Assembly: GCF_963678975.1 (NCBI RefSeq)
Contig: NC_089280.1
Coordinates: 34,552,603-34,616,602 of the forward strand
Direction of reading: 5' to 3'
Length of the DNA: 64,000 bases
Source: Dysidea avara
Taxonomy: Eukaryota; Porifera; Demospongiae; Dictyoceratida; Dysideidae
In this document: in pieces, positions 11,111-23,253 of the stretch
Layout: every line of letters begins with the position of its first letter
Numbering within the stretch: the first letter of the stretch is position 1
Notes under the pieces: model-generated
The model's input: the letters and a program-made list of their open reading frames with translations, nothing else
Database searches by the model: none
What the model was told of the DNA's origin: nothing
Position numbers and translations under genes: made by a program

Positions 11111-11933
11111 TTATTATTATAGCTAATAATTGCAGGACTCTGAAAGAGTATACGTGCAATATAGTATGTAGTTAAGTTAAGTAGTTAATTAAGTATAAAA
11201 ATAATTATAAATTATAATTTGTTTAAGAAATCAGGAGCAGATCTACGGAATGCTTCAAAGGAATCCAAATTAACAACTGAGTCAGGTGAACTATTCCACA
11301 ATCTGACAGTAGCTGGGAAGAAACTGAATTTGTGTATATCAATTCTTGAAAAAGGTGTTTGATATCTTCTATTGTGCCCTCTAGTAACAGTGTCGATGAG
11401 AGATATCTCATAGGGTAGTTCTAGTGCGACAGAACCTTGCAATATCTTATAAAACATCATCAGTCTACTTACTTGTCTTCTAACCTCCAAGCTACACCAT
11501 TTAAGCTCATTCAGGATACTGGTAACACTACTTGAAAAATCATAATCAGACACCACAAATCTGGCAGCACGTCGCTGAACACTTTCAAGCTTCTCAATGT
11601 TAGTCTTAGTATATGGTGCCCAAACTATTGATGCGTATTCTAGTATTGGTCTCACATACAAGAAATAGGCTTGGCTTCGTATTTGAGAATTACAATGATA
11701 TAGATTACGCTTAAGAAGCGCCAATACACTATTAGCTTTTCTGCAAACAGTGGTAATATGTTTGTTAAAGTTCATCTTAGAGTCCAATATCACACCAAGG
11801 TATTTTGCATGACTAACCATTCTTAGTTGATTATTGTACAGAAAATAGCTTGTGGGTTTTGGATTACTTAAAGTAACTTGTAATACTTCACATTTATCTG
11901 TGTTAAATGTCATCATCCATTTATTAGCCCACT
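11111..11933 (-). mobile_element. 5'-truncated LINE (CR1/Jockey-like) inserted in the hAT element
   Basis: The minus strand carries the last 234 residues of a reverse-transcriptase ORF, open from 11,916 to its stop near 11,212. It includes KYLGVILDSKMNFNKHI, the thumb-region motif after the polymerase core, then RPILEYASIVWAPYT, LESVQRRAARFV and the C-terminal FFPATVRLWNSSP. The catalytic YADD core is absent, so the copy is 5'-truncated. An 8-bp direct repeat CTATATTA flanks it (11,103-11,110 and 11,934-11,941), and the 3' end carries a (TAA)n tail. The hAT relative at 39 kb gives the empty site. Confidence 0.88.
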
Positions 11934-12339
11934 CTATATTACTTAGGTAACGCGTTACATTTGTAAGTAAAGCAACTTGAGTTATATTACCTGTTTTTAT
12001 AGCGTATTTCGTTATATTACTTAGTTACCACAAAAGTAATAATATTACGTAACGCGTTACTCCCAACACTGGTACTTTGTAATCAGCTTATGTGAATGTG
12101 TTTAGTTTTGCTTTTCTTTCAGTGCAGTTCTAATTGTATATTTCTTTCTTTGTTGATGTGTATGTGTGTTAAGGAAGAAGGCTGTGCTAATTACTGTGAG
12201 GTTAAATCAACACTCAAATCTAATCAATAATCAAATTACTGATGAACACCTGCATAAATGTGCAAAAGAAGTGTGCATGTCTATAGTTTTACCACTACAT
12301 GACAGTATACCACTTGAGTGTACAATAATAGACTGGTAG

Positions 12340-15300
12340 TCAGGTTTTCTTTATTCTGTCTTTAACTTTTAGCTTACCACGCATTCCTTGACTTCTTCTC
12401 TTTGTGTTGATCTCTTGTTTTATTGATCTAATCCTGTCTTTAATTTCTGGAGGGTAATCGGAAACAGCTAGCTCTTGTAGTGTGCTATTACTTCTCAGGG
12501 CTTGTAGTATACTTAATATAGCTTCTCCACTAATGCGATTGCCCCAAATCCTCAGCCTTAGTAGTGACTTGTTGGTAGTTAGCAGTGCAGAAACATCTTC
12601 AGCCACATCATCAGTGATGGCATTGTTGCTAATGTAGAGCTCTTTCAACTTGTTAGTACCCTTCACTGCAGTGAATAGTGTTCTTGCTGCAATGAAGGAT
12701 AATGAGATATGGCTCATGTACAATATTGTTAGCATAGAGGAAGGATGAGTCAACATGGTGTAGAGCTCTTCACTTTCCCCAATTGCGTGGTTACGACTAA
12801 TATCCAACACTTCTACTTTGCACCTGAGGACAATGTCACTGATGAAGGAGGAGGATGAGCTGGTGAGGCCATTACTATTCAACCGAAACTCAGTAATAGT
12901 GACATTAGTATCATTAAGATATTTGTGAATTATATGGAGGCCACGGTCTTCGATATAACAGCAGGACAAGCTGAGCTGAACCCAGTGCTTGTGGGAAGAG
13001 GAGGTGAGGAAGAGTGACACACTCTCAAGATCAATAGCTAGAAGGGTATTTAAGTGAAGATCAATGTTTTTCTCATTAAAGATTTGTGCCTCTTCAATGG
13101 ATTTGCACATTTGATTGTCTTGTGCATCATGGAAACAGTGAAATAGTCTGAAACATTTCAGCTGTTCACGAAGGAATTTCCTGGAAATGGCAATCTTCTT
13201 GTCTCCACCAGATAGGAATTTCTTAAAGGAAGATCGTTGTCCCTTGCTGAGCATGATGTAAATGTCAAACATATTTGCATGAAGATCACTCCAGAATTGC
13301 TCGCAAAGAAGACAAAATTCTTCGTCTGGTCGAAGGTCAGTTATAATATAGTTAGCTGCTAGGTATTCCTGAATAGTTAAATGAAGGAAGTTAAATGTTG
13401 TTGTTTCTCCTGTTAGTCCAAAATGTTGTACAGCTTGTAGCAAGCCAAACCCATTAATAGCCTCAGGGGTAGCTATGACATCTGGACATGTAGTCTCGAT
13501 CTCTTCATAGGTAAAAACTAGTTGGTTGTTATTGAGTGCGTGTAATGCTAACTTGGAAAGTTGTTTAACTATTTTACTGTATGGCTCTGGCAGGTCAGCT
13601 AGCTGTTTGATGTCATTTTTGAGTGGACGACCAGATTTGGCAAGATGTCGACAGATGGTGAGACAGATGAAGTGATGGTATATACTAGAAGAATCGTTGG
13701 GAAGGGGAATACCCATTTTAAACAGGAAAAGCAGGATTACTAGGTTAAATGGCACTATGCAAAGGTAGTTGATGGTGAGATGATCTTGTAAGTAGTGGGT
13801 AATTTTTTCAATACTTTGTGGTTGTCTTTTTAAAGACTGTTCGATGTAATGATGTCGTTCATCCTCAGTGAAACCCAATATGTCCACTTTGATGGAGGCT
13901 TGTTCTCGGAGGGACACCGAAGCATGTGGACGAGATGACACCACTAATCCACAGAGAGGTAGGATGTTGCGATTTATAATCTCACCAATTAAGCTGTTTT
14001 CTCGCAGTTTTTCTGGGAATTCATCAAACCCATCAAAAAGAAAAAGCAGGTTCTTTCCATTACTTTCAAAGAGGTGATCACTGCACGCATCTGCGATTTC
14101 TTTAGCTCGCCTGTCTCCCTTGCAGAATGATAGAAGAAGGTCACTGATTGACGTAGCTTGTTGAACAATGGGGTCACGTAGACAGACTAATAGTAACAGT
14201 GTAAATTTTTGTAACAATTGTTGTTTACCCCACCTGTAAGCTATTTCACGTAACAATACAGACTTGCCAATGCCTGGTGCACCTTCGATCATAATAAATC
14301 GTGAATCTTCACATTCTTCTAGTGGAACTACTTCACATTCTTCTAGTGGAACTAAAATCTCCATCACCTCTTTGGTCACTTTGCTAACATGTGGAGTATG
14401 GTCGTCTAGCTTAGTGTGGACTAACTGTTCAGTAGCTAGTGAAGTGACATCACCTTTGTGGACTAGTTTAGCAACTTCAACAGCTTGGTCCATCCTTTGT
14501 TGTCTTTCATGATGGACCAGTAGAAGTGGAATGAAGTTGTGTGGCTGACCTGGTGGCCATGTATTCTTGTCAACCTTGAACTGTGCTTGTGCATTAGTTG
14601 TTGCCACTCTATTGGATAACATGGAGACTGCCTCAGCTCCTGTAGGACACACATCAAGGTACATCATGGAATACACTAGACACTGTACCTTTAACAGTTA
14701 ACTTGTCATGATGGACAGGCTGTACCTTGCTAGCTGCATCTTCACCAGTCACAACTATAACAATACACTAACTAGCTTGTTACTACTACAATGGTCAGTC
14801 ACCTTTCTCAGCAGCTTGATCACCGGACACAGAATCTGTCTGGATGACACTTAGTAGCTTATTCCAACTAGCAGAGGGGTCCTTCTTAAGCCATTTGCTC
14901 CACATATCATTACAGCAGGGGACACTTCTATACACATTGTCTTGTTCTATGATGTCAAGAGTTCCACTGGGTAGACCCAGTAGTGTTCCTATCACTCTCC
15001 AACGAGCAGCATAGCGTGGAGTGACGTAACTGTAGAGGTCCTTCAGTAGTGGAACACTAGTAGCTGTGCATGTAGGGAATAAACGATATGATTTAGGCTT
15101 TACAGCACTGCATACAGAAAGGTAGTTTACAATAAATGGGTGGGATAGTACAGTACTACTGAAGATCTGTTAGCTCTCTAGGCTAGCAGTCACAGAAAGG
15201 GAATTCTTAGTTTGTTTGGCTTGATGGATAAGGATAGTTCAAGATATTCCATAGTTGAGGGATTCATTTAGCTTGACAGATCAGTTGGGGAAAGGGTATT

Positions 15301-15385
15301 CTATGGTTGAGGGATTCTACAACAAAGGAATTACTACTCACTTTTTCCACTTCTGGAAGACTTTGTGTACAGCTTGTAGATCCAT
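12340..15385 (-). CDS. NLR-type receptor: Death-like, NACHT, LRR (four exons, 887 aa)
   Basis: Predicted cytoplasmic innate-immune sensor of the NLR family: an N-terminal adaptor domain, a NACHT ATPase for oligomerisation, and C-terminal leucine-rich repeats for sensing. Exons on the minus strand: 15,385-15,342, 15,056-14,803, 14,754-14,689 and 14,639-12,340. All three introns are GT-AG and phases join without a stop, giving 2,664 nt. Exons 1-2 encode a Death-fold domain (residues about 10-95, with RWRVIGTLLGLPSGTLDIIE and SASWNKLLSVI). The large exon holds Walker A GAPGIGKS (about 241-248), Walker B LLFLFDGFDEF (about 319-329) and sensor VVSSRP (about 354-359). LRR-like segments (LRLRIWGNRIS, LQELAVSD) fill about 655-850. 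Exon 1 is short and is the least certain part. The stop lies about 270 bp from the hAT element. No broken codon was seen, so it looks functional. Confidence 0.85.
14310..14357 (-). repeat. 24-bp in-frame duplication inside the NLR gene
   Basis: Two adjacent 24-bp copies (14,310-14,333 and 14,334-14,357) encode VPLEECEV and VPLEECED just before the NACHT P-loop. The duplication keeps the frame. It lengthens the acidic linker between the N-terminal domain and the NACHT domain. Confidence 0.85.
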
Positions 15386-16114
15386 TGGCAGAAGTTGGTG
15401 ATGTCAAAGGAAGGAAAGGGATACTTAAATGACTCTGATTAAGATCAAAGGGGTGTACACTAAGGGTAGTAAATCAAGCTAAAATAATTTGAGTTGTAAT
15501 TACTCAAGAAACTTATTCAGACATGCAGTCACCAGTAATATAATAGATCCAAAATCTGTTAATTCACTAAACAACTATCATTTGGAGGGTAGTCACATAC
15601 GTATCATGGGGTCACAAATAGTGCTATAAAATTTGGTGTCATAAATGAACTTTTGAGATATTAACACCTAATTTAAAACAGCCAAGCTGTAAAAAAGGGT
15701 GCAGCTCTCAAAAAGCCATGGTGAAAAAATGTGTGAAAGGTATTGAATCTAAGTTGGTAGCCAAGAAATGGCAGGTAAATGGCAAATTTTTTAATAATAA
15801 CAATTCATGTGAATTTGTGATTAGATATTACTTCTCTTAGTAATTGTATATACTCCAAAGCAGGCCATAAGCCAGCTTTGGGGCTTCTTTTTACCTGTCT
15901 TTTCTTTACTACAGGAAGGAGATCTAGAACAGTAGTGGATTTGTACAATTTTTTAATATAAATGAATAGGCAGACAGTATATAACTATATAATGATTCCA
16001 ACTTGTTACAATTTTTGACAGTTGTTCCTTAATTGTTACAAATTACTATGTAACTAGTTATGTTACTAGTTACTTTAATATTTATCTATTACACAACTTA
16101 GTTACAAAAGTAAC
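15386..16114. other. NLR upstream region with hAT-like debris
   Basis: This should contain the NLR promoter and 5' UTR, but I cannot place either. Positions 16,020-16,120 are rich in GTAACTAGTTA and GTTACTAGTTACTTT words like the subterminal DNA of the hAT elements at 9 and 39 kb, suggesting a decayed fragment. Nothing else is seen. Confidence 0.45.
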
Positions 16115-18240
16115 CAAACTCTCTATAGGTGACTTGTTTGTGAATTCTTTACTGTGTGATTTTTTTGTAGCTGATTTCTCTACCAGGTGACTAACTTGTA
16201 GCTGAACTCTCTACAGGTGACTTGTTTCTAGTGATCTCTCTATAGGGTGGCTTGTTTGTAGTTGAACTCTCCACAACTGAATCGATTTGTTTGTAGCTGA
16301 ACTCTCTAAAGGGTGACTTGTTTTTAGCTAAACAGGCAATTTGTTTGTAGCTGAACTCTTTACAGGGTGACCCATTTGTAGCTGAACTCTCTATAGGGAA
16401 TTTGTTTGTAGCTGAACTCTCTACAGGGTGATTTGTTTGTAGCTGAGCTCTCTACTGGGATACTTATTAAGTCTCCGAGTAGGGAAACAAAGTCACCCAG
16501 TAGAGAATTCAGCTGCAAACAAGTCACCCAGTTAAGTGTTCAGCTACAAACAAATCACATTGTACAGAGTTCAGCTACAAACAAATCATCCTGTGGAGAG
16601 TTCAGCTACAAACAAATCACCCCATAGAAAGTTCAGCTACAGTAACCCTGTAGAAAAATTAGCTAGAAAAACAAGTCACCTGTAGTTCAGGTACAAACAG
16701 GTCACCTTGTAGAGAGTTTGGCTACATACAAATCACCCTGTGGAGAATTCAGTTACAAAGTAGCCACCATATAGAGAGTTTAGCTACAAAAAAAATCACC
16801 CTGTAGAGAGCTTAGCTACACCCTTTAGGCAGTTTAGCTACTAACAAGTCACCTCGTAAATGTAGCTGAACTCTATACAGGATGTCTTTATTGCACCTGA
16901 TCTCTCTACAGGGTAAATTATTTGTAGCTGAACTCTCTACATGTGAAGAGTTCAGGTACAAACAAGCCATCCTGTAGATAGATAAGTTATAAACAAGTCG
17001 CCTGTAGAGAGTTCATCTAAAATCAGGTCACCCAGTATAGAGTTCAGCTGCAAACAAGTCACCCAGTCAAGTGTTAAGCTACAAACAATCACCCTGTAGA
17101 GAGTTGAGCTACAAACAAATCATCCTGTGGAGAGTTCAGGTTAAACAAGCCACCCTGTAGAGAGACCAGTTAGAAAAAAGTCACCTACTCTCTACAGGTG
17201 ACTTGTTTCTAGCTGATTTCTCTACAGGATGGCATGATTGTCTGAACTCTGATTTACTTGTAGCAGAGCTCTCTATAGGGTGACTTTTGTAGCTAAACTC
17301 TCTACTGGGTGACTTGTTTTAAGCTGAACTCTACACTGGGTGACTTATTTGTAGCTGAACTCTCTACTAAGTGATTTTTTGGAGTAAAATTCTCTATAGT
17401 GGGTGACTTGTTTTTAACTGAGTTCTCCACTGGATGACTTATTTGTAGCTGAATTAACTCTCCACAGGGTGATTTTTTTGTAGCTGAACTGTCTACTAAG
17501 TGACTTTTTGGAGCTGAATTCTACTTGTTATTAGCTGAACTCTCCACTGGGTGACTTTTTTGGAGATGAATTCTCTACTGGGTGACTAGCTTGTGGCTGA
17601 ACTCTGTACAGGGTGACTTGTTTGTAGCTGAACACTCTACAGGATGACTTTATTGCTCTACAGGGTGGCTTATTTATAGCTGAACTTTCTACAAGGTGAC
17701 TGGTTTTTAGCTAAATTGTACAGGTGATGCTGATATCTACAGGTGGCTTGTTTTTAGCTGAATATTCTACCGGGTGACTTTATTGCAGCTGATCTCCCTA
17801 CAGGGTGACCTGTTTGTAGCTGAACTCTCTACAGGTGATTGGTTTCTAGCCGATCTCTGGCTGAACTCTCCATAGGGTGATTTGTTTGTAGCTGAACTCT
17901 CCACGGGGTAATTTGTTTGTAGCTGAACACTTTACTGGGTGACCTGTTTACAACTGAACTCTTTAATGGGTGACCTGATTTTATCTGAACTCTCTACAGG
18001 AGACTTGTTTGTAGCTGAAATCTCTACAGGGTGACTTGTTTATAGCTGAAATCTCTACTGGGTGACTTGTTTGTTGATGAACACTCCACCAGGTGACTGA
18101 TGTGTTGCTTCAGGGTGACTTGTTGTATAGCTGAACTCTTTACACAGTTTACACAATGACTTGTTATGTAGCTGAATGCTCTAATAGAGTAACTTACTAA
18201 AAGTGCTGAATGCTTTAATAGCGTGACTATACTACTAGAG
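16115..18240. repeat. Large degenerate minisatellite (unit about 31 bp) with inverted blocks
   Basis: Dozens of imperfect units of GTAGCTGAACTCTCTACAGG plus GTGACTTGTTT. Orientation switches along the array: forward to about 16,455, reverse (AGTTCAGCTACAAACAAGTC) to about 16,857, forward to about 16,947, reverse to about 17,185, then forward to the end. Units vary in length and sequence. The last units merge into CTCTAATAGAG-type motifs before the unique tail. Apparent ORFs here are repeat translations. Confidence 0.9.
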
Positions 18241-18960
18241 TATCCCGATCACGCATTAGGTGGCTTTTACTTTGATTCTTCTATACCACTGCAAGGACTT
18301 TCTATGACGATTATTCCATCTACATACTGGTTTTTCAGCTCACTCTTCTCAGTAGTAGGCACGAAAATTAATAGTTTTTTCATTCATGAAACTTGATCGT
18401 GTAATTGTGACACAGGTTGTGTTTTGCATCATATCTCGATGGTCTTTATCTCAATTCCATTCAACCACAAAAAGGCACTCCTACGATCATTACTCCATCA
18501 TTTACGTAACAATTTTCAACTCATTCCTTCAAGGGCTTACCCTGTGGACATGACAGAATTTTGATCTTATTTTGCTTAAATAATCGGTCATATAACTCTG
18601 TGATTCCTGGTACTGAGATTTGTTTTAATGAGTCCTTTAAGTGTGCCAAACTTCAGCTTGATCGGAGTACACGTTTGTATTTTATGACAGATTTTGCAAA
18701 AGTGTGCAAAAAGAGGAAGTAGAAGAAAAAATGACAAAACTTTGGTCATTTGTATCTCAGAAATGGCTGGGATGATTTTCTTCAAATTTGGTGTAGACTC
18801 CCCTACCTGGCGGGTACTTCTGTAGATTCGGCTTCAAACAGGTAAGAGATCATGGAGCTACATCTGTGTGAAAATCACATTTTCTTTCTTCCTGTCAATA
18901 TACTCATGGTGTGGCTTGGGCTGCACGACACACTATTGTGTGTCTTGATTTCCATGAAAA
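18241..18960 (+). repeat. Non-tandem tail of the minisatellite-bearing repeat (copy 2)
   Basis: This tail follows the array exactly as in copy 1 at 110-616, 3095-3246 and 3766-3880, here without insertions. The minisatellite and its tail therefore move or are duplicated together. No terminal inverted repeats or ORFs were found. Its class is unknown. Confidence 0.7.
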
Positions 18961-20059
18961 ATAATGAAAAATATGGGTCCCAACTGGGGGGACTGACACA
19001 GAATTGTAAAGGGAGTAGGTGATGACTGGTAACATGCTGAATTCTACCAGCTTAATGGGGCTGGGTGGTATTGGAATTTTAGCACCTGATATATTGTGTT
19101 CATCATATTTTGGGTGACTGTTTTATTAGAGAGGTTGACTGTTCTATCAGGTTATATATCTTGATTATTTTGTAATACTTGTGGAGCTGGCACTTGGCTC
19201 CAGTACCATCATGTGTTTGTTTGTGGTATAATGCAATAGTCTTCTAGCTTCAAAAGAACTATCACAAATACTAATCATTGGTGAAAGACCACACTAATAT
19301 TGATACTGTGATATTTTTGTTTCAGGTATCATTTCATTGGAATGCTCTTTTATCAACAGTATGGTGGTACCATTTAAGTAGGGATTGTCCAAAAAATTTC
19401 ACAAGCCACCCAAACTTCTGCCTTTAAAAAATCACCCTAGAGACATTTTATGCGATGAAAATCACCTTTACAAAATAGTACTAGTCCATATAACATATAA
19501 TATTTAAAATACAACAAAACATATACGGGTGATCAGATATAGAGTTTTAAACAATCGCCAAAACTCGAATTTTAGTCTCATTGCCTCACTACCTTACTGA
19601 CCACAGTCACAAGGCTAGAGGCCAAACAAAGCAATATGCATGGCTACCATTTCTCGCCACAATAACAAACTCACCAGTGGGATATGCCTTTAGGGGTTCC
19701 GACGAGTGTAGGCCCTCTATGCTATGTCTTTTCTTTTATCTTCAATCAAGCTGCTTGTCTTCTTCTTCATCCAATGAAACCACATCGAGGCATTAATTTT
19801 CTTTCAGCAACATATAGATGCCACAGAATTTTCAGAGCTGAATTTTCAGTCCCGGTGCTATAAGAAATATACTAGTTAGATATCTGCAAGTTCACGATTG
19901 GATCCGTTCGTGATAGGTTCATAACCACGCCCATCAATTAAAGAACTACGTAGACTAATAGCAATAGAGTACAGGGACTACACCTCTTAAAAATCTAGCT
20001 TTTTTCTTACAAGTAAACAAGATGACCTCACCACTTATTAGTCTACTCTAGCTGGCTGC
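18961..20059. other. No gene recognised
   Basis: Contains a degenerate CTATTAGAG motif near 19,128. The ORF at 19,581-19,796 is serine-rich and has no recognisable domain. No repeat pair was found. Confidence 0.4.
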
Positions 20060-21085
20060 ACACCTCTTGGCTGACTCGAGATATACTCTAATACAACAGT
20101 CATGTATGATATTCTAATAGAACAGTCACAAGTTACATTGTAGTTAGCTGTGCTACAGCAAAAAACTAAACAAACTAGTATTTTAAAAGTTGTTAATTTA
20201 AACATGAAGTAGGGATCTATGCAATAAAAGTAGCGAAACAAGAGATGAATGATGGTATTACAGCATAGCTTAGCCTACTTTGGCACATTAACTATAACAA
20301 TTAATTGTGACCGGATCAGCAAAAACAGGACATAATCGCACAAGCCTAAATTTATAGTATAAAGCATTGAATACATTGGGTGAAATGCTTGCTTATTATT
20401 GAAAAAAATTTTAAATTATTTGAACGCCTCTTTTCTTAGTGAAGGAAAGGACTAACAATAAAAACCTGGATATCATCTTATTCACCTGCTCAAGAGGAGT
20501 TCGCAAATCTTTGTTTTGTTGCAGTAGGTCCAAGGATACGTACGTTATGAACATTTGTTTACATTACATCAAAGCAATCGTACGTGATTGATTTTTCTTC
20601 ATGAATTTCACCTTTGTATGCAGTGAAGAAGGGTGAGTGAAGGAAAAACTTAACCAGTAATTGATTCCCCTGTTCATGGCGAACACAATGGTGAAAATCT
20701 TAGCTCAATCCGCTGGTAAGTTAAAACTGTTTTTGTAAGTGCCTGTAATTTATTTTCCCTATACTTGCTGTACAAATCAATTTTTCTGTTGTTGCTACTT
20801 TGTAGGGCTGTAACTCCCAAAGTTAATGGCATATGAAGCTGAAACTTCACCAGTGGGTACACTTGGCTAAGTATATTATAAATATTTAAAAAACAGGAAT
20901 TCGAGAAATATGCGATTATGTCCTGTTTTCGAAGATCCGATCACAATTTGCTTAATGTCTAAGTAGGGCTTTCCCACTGAGCTATGCTGTAATACCATCA
21001 TTAATCTCTTGTTTCACTACTTTTATTGCATAGATCCATACTTCATTTTTAAATTAACAATTTAAAAAAAATACTAGTTATTATA
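20060..21085. mobile_element. Fold-back element with nested inverted repeats
   Basis: Outer arms: about 20,160-20,280 is the reverse complement of about 20,965-21,085 (a 'gtagggatctatgcaataaaa' block on the left, the same block inverted on the right). Inner arms: TTGTGACCGGATC with AAAACAGGACATAATCGCA near 20,303-20,340 pairs with 20,910-20,948. Two elements may be nested. The region has no coding potential. Boundaries are approximate. Confidence 0.6.
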
Positions 21086-21169
21086 ATACTGTGATACTTC
21101 CTAGCCCTAGCTCTTAAACCACTTTCACATTTGGCGTTGAATTCCACAGTTATTAAGCCTGCTAATTAT

Positions 21170-22455
21170 ACATATATAACATCTGTGGTTGCGATCAAAA
21201 GCACCGCGCTGTGGTATATAACTGATATACCATGGCAAACTGTGGTGTATAACTAATATACCACGCTTTGTGGCTACGCTTACCATTATATGGTGTAATT
21301 TCGAACATTCTGAGAAATCCTTATCTAAATGGTAAACAAGTCTCTAATAACAAGCACCTAAATCAACCAAAAATTATTCATCTCATTTACTGGAATGATT
21401 TTCAATGAACTCTTGTCTCCTTCATAGATAACTCACTAATTGCGACTACGTGGGCGTGGCACTGCTAAGAGTCTAAAATGTCTGATCCATCAAGAATTTC
21501 TACTGATTTTGATCTTCAACAGGTACTGTTTCACTATAAATTGTTATCTATAATCTTTTCATCTACTGGGGTGTAGAATATAACAGTTATAACATGATTA
21601 CTTGGGATATGACTAAATATACACACTCTCACTTGAGAGCTGTGCGCTCTCATGAGTTGTGCGTATATTTTAGCAGGAGCTTATGAGCCACCAAAGGCGG
21701 CGAAGGAGCATGAAACTCGGTTCCATCACAATCCAAATCACGTCACGTTTTTTGAATAAATTGCTACAAGTGTCGCGCACAATTAGTATACGGCGTCTAC
21801 TAATGAGATTCTGCTTTCCTTATATGGAAACTAATTGCTAATGAATTTGGATTTTGATAGCACCCAGCAGGTAGCATAAATTTCATGCTCCTTCGCCGCC
21901 TTGGCAGCTCATAAGCTCCTGTTTTTTTAGTCATATCCGTCGTAAGCATGTTATAACTATATATCATATACATATATATTATGTAGTTATAACATGCTTA
22001 TGAGAGATATGACTAAAATATATACACGATTCATGAGCGAGAGTGCGTATATTTAGTCATATCCCGAGTAATCGTGTTATAACTGTTATTATATTCTACA
22101 CCCCAATAGATGAAAGATTATAGATAGCAATTTATAGTGAAACAGTACTTCCTGGAGATCGAAATCAGTAAAACTTCTTGATGGATCAGACATTTTAGAC
22201 TCTTAGCAGTGCCACGCCCACCTAGTTGCGATTAGTGAGTTATCTACGAAGGAGACAATAGTTCATCAAAAACCGTTCCAGTAGCTGAGGTGAATAATTG
22301 TTGGTGATTTAGGCGCTTGTTATTAGAGACTGGTTTACCATTTAGATAGGATTCCATGGAATGTGTGAAGTTACACCATATATGGTAAGCGCAGCCACAA
22401 AGTGTGGTATATCAGTTCACAGCGCGGTGCTTTGATCTCAACCACAAGTATAGTA
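21170..22455. mobile_element. Large fold-back (palindromic) element, arms about 600 bp
   Basis: Left and right halves are reverse complements along most of their length. Terminal blocks are TGTGGTTGCGATCAAAAGCA and the inverse near 22,430. The 'ggcgtggcactgctaagagtc' block at about 21,450 pairs with 22,200, and GGAGCTTATGAGC at 21,676 pairs with 21,910. The fold centre is near 21,800. No ORF is conserved in either arm. Confidence 0.8.
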
Positions 22456-22879
22456 TATATATTATGAGGAATGCTTGCTTGTTGGAGTTATGATATAATA
22501 CAAAAATACTAATAGGTTTGACCTCTTGAAATTGCACTAAGGAATAGAATTACAAATAAATTTGTTTACCACATAATTATTTACAGTGCACTAGTTTTTT
22601 AAAGGAGTGTCACTCCAATAGGCACTCTACTGTCCATCACGTAGAATTGGCTTTGTTCATTGACCTTTCACTTTAACTGCGGTTGCAGATCATAGCTATT
22701 GCAGATCATCGTTATGGGTATAATAGGCTACATGCCAATAAGATAACCGGAAGCCGAAAATCCGGATATTAGCACTGCCTCAACCCTTTAATGTTCAGTG
22801 TTAAACAGTGAATTATCTACGTACCATATTCTGGTGTTGTGAACTGTTCTATTTCTGAGTCTAGTTTCTTTCCGTTACT
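22456..22879. other. No gene recognised
   Basis: AT-rich spacer between the fold-back element and the next short repeat. Nothing is supported here. Confidence 0.4.
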
Positions 22880-23055
22880 CCAGTCCATTGAAGATTCAAT
22901 ACAGCAAAGCTGCGATCGCTTCAATTCAGTTACTGAATGGCCGGTGTGAATTAGACTGAACAGAGTAGCGAATCCAAAAGATATCACTGCTGCTATTTCG
23001 GTTGTTGTTGCTAGCTGTCGAGCCTCAAGTCAACCACTGCGCATGCGCTACTCCA
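22880..23055 (+). repeat. Copy of a short dispersed repeat also found at 25,054
   Basis: It shares blocks 'ttgaagattcaatacagcaaa', 'cttcaattcagttactg', 'actgaacagagtagc' and 'gagcctcaagtcaaccac' in order with 25,070-25,235. The terminal GGAGCTTA-type ends seen at 25,054 are not evident here, so this copy appears truncated. Confidence 0.65.
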
Positions 23056-23253
23056 GATAGTGCCCAGTATCTGGCAGACTTGCTGCTGCACTGGGTACCC
23101 CACCTAGTAAGGGTGATACCTGTGACTGCATGCAGCTCACAAAGATGGGGTAAAGGAGTAAAGACAGCTATCACATATCCGCATGGGTATAATGTTAGCT
23201 AGCTACCATATCAGCCTAGTTCTACAATAAGCAGTGCTAGCTATATTATTTTA

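Larger units (their letters stand above)
9036..12071. mobile_element. Non-autonomous hAT element, host of three later insertions
   Basis: The ends are CAGTGTTGGG on the left and CCCAACACTG on the right. The 8-bp flanks CTACTTTG (9028-9035) and GTACTTTG (12072-12079) differ by one base, as expected for a hAT target duplication. Subterminal DNA is made of TAACTAGTTAC and GTAACGCGTTAC repeats. A shorter relative (39,110-39,604) lacks the insertions and shows the continuous sequence. Without its nested elements the unit would be well under 1 kb. No transposase of its own is seen. Confidence 0.88.

Noticed and set aside
13868-14512. Plus-strand ORFs at 13,868 and 14,264
   Set aside because: They are antisense shadows of the NLR NACHT exon, whose minus-strand frame carries Walker motifs.
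16433-16627. Plus-strand ORF in the minisatellite
   Set aside because: Repeat translation only. Units are not conserved at codon level.
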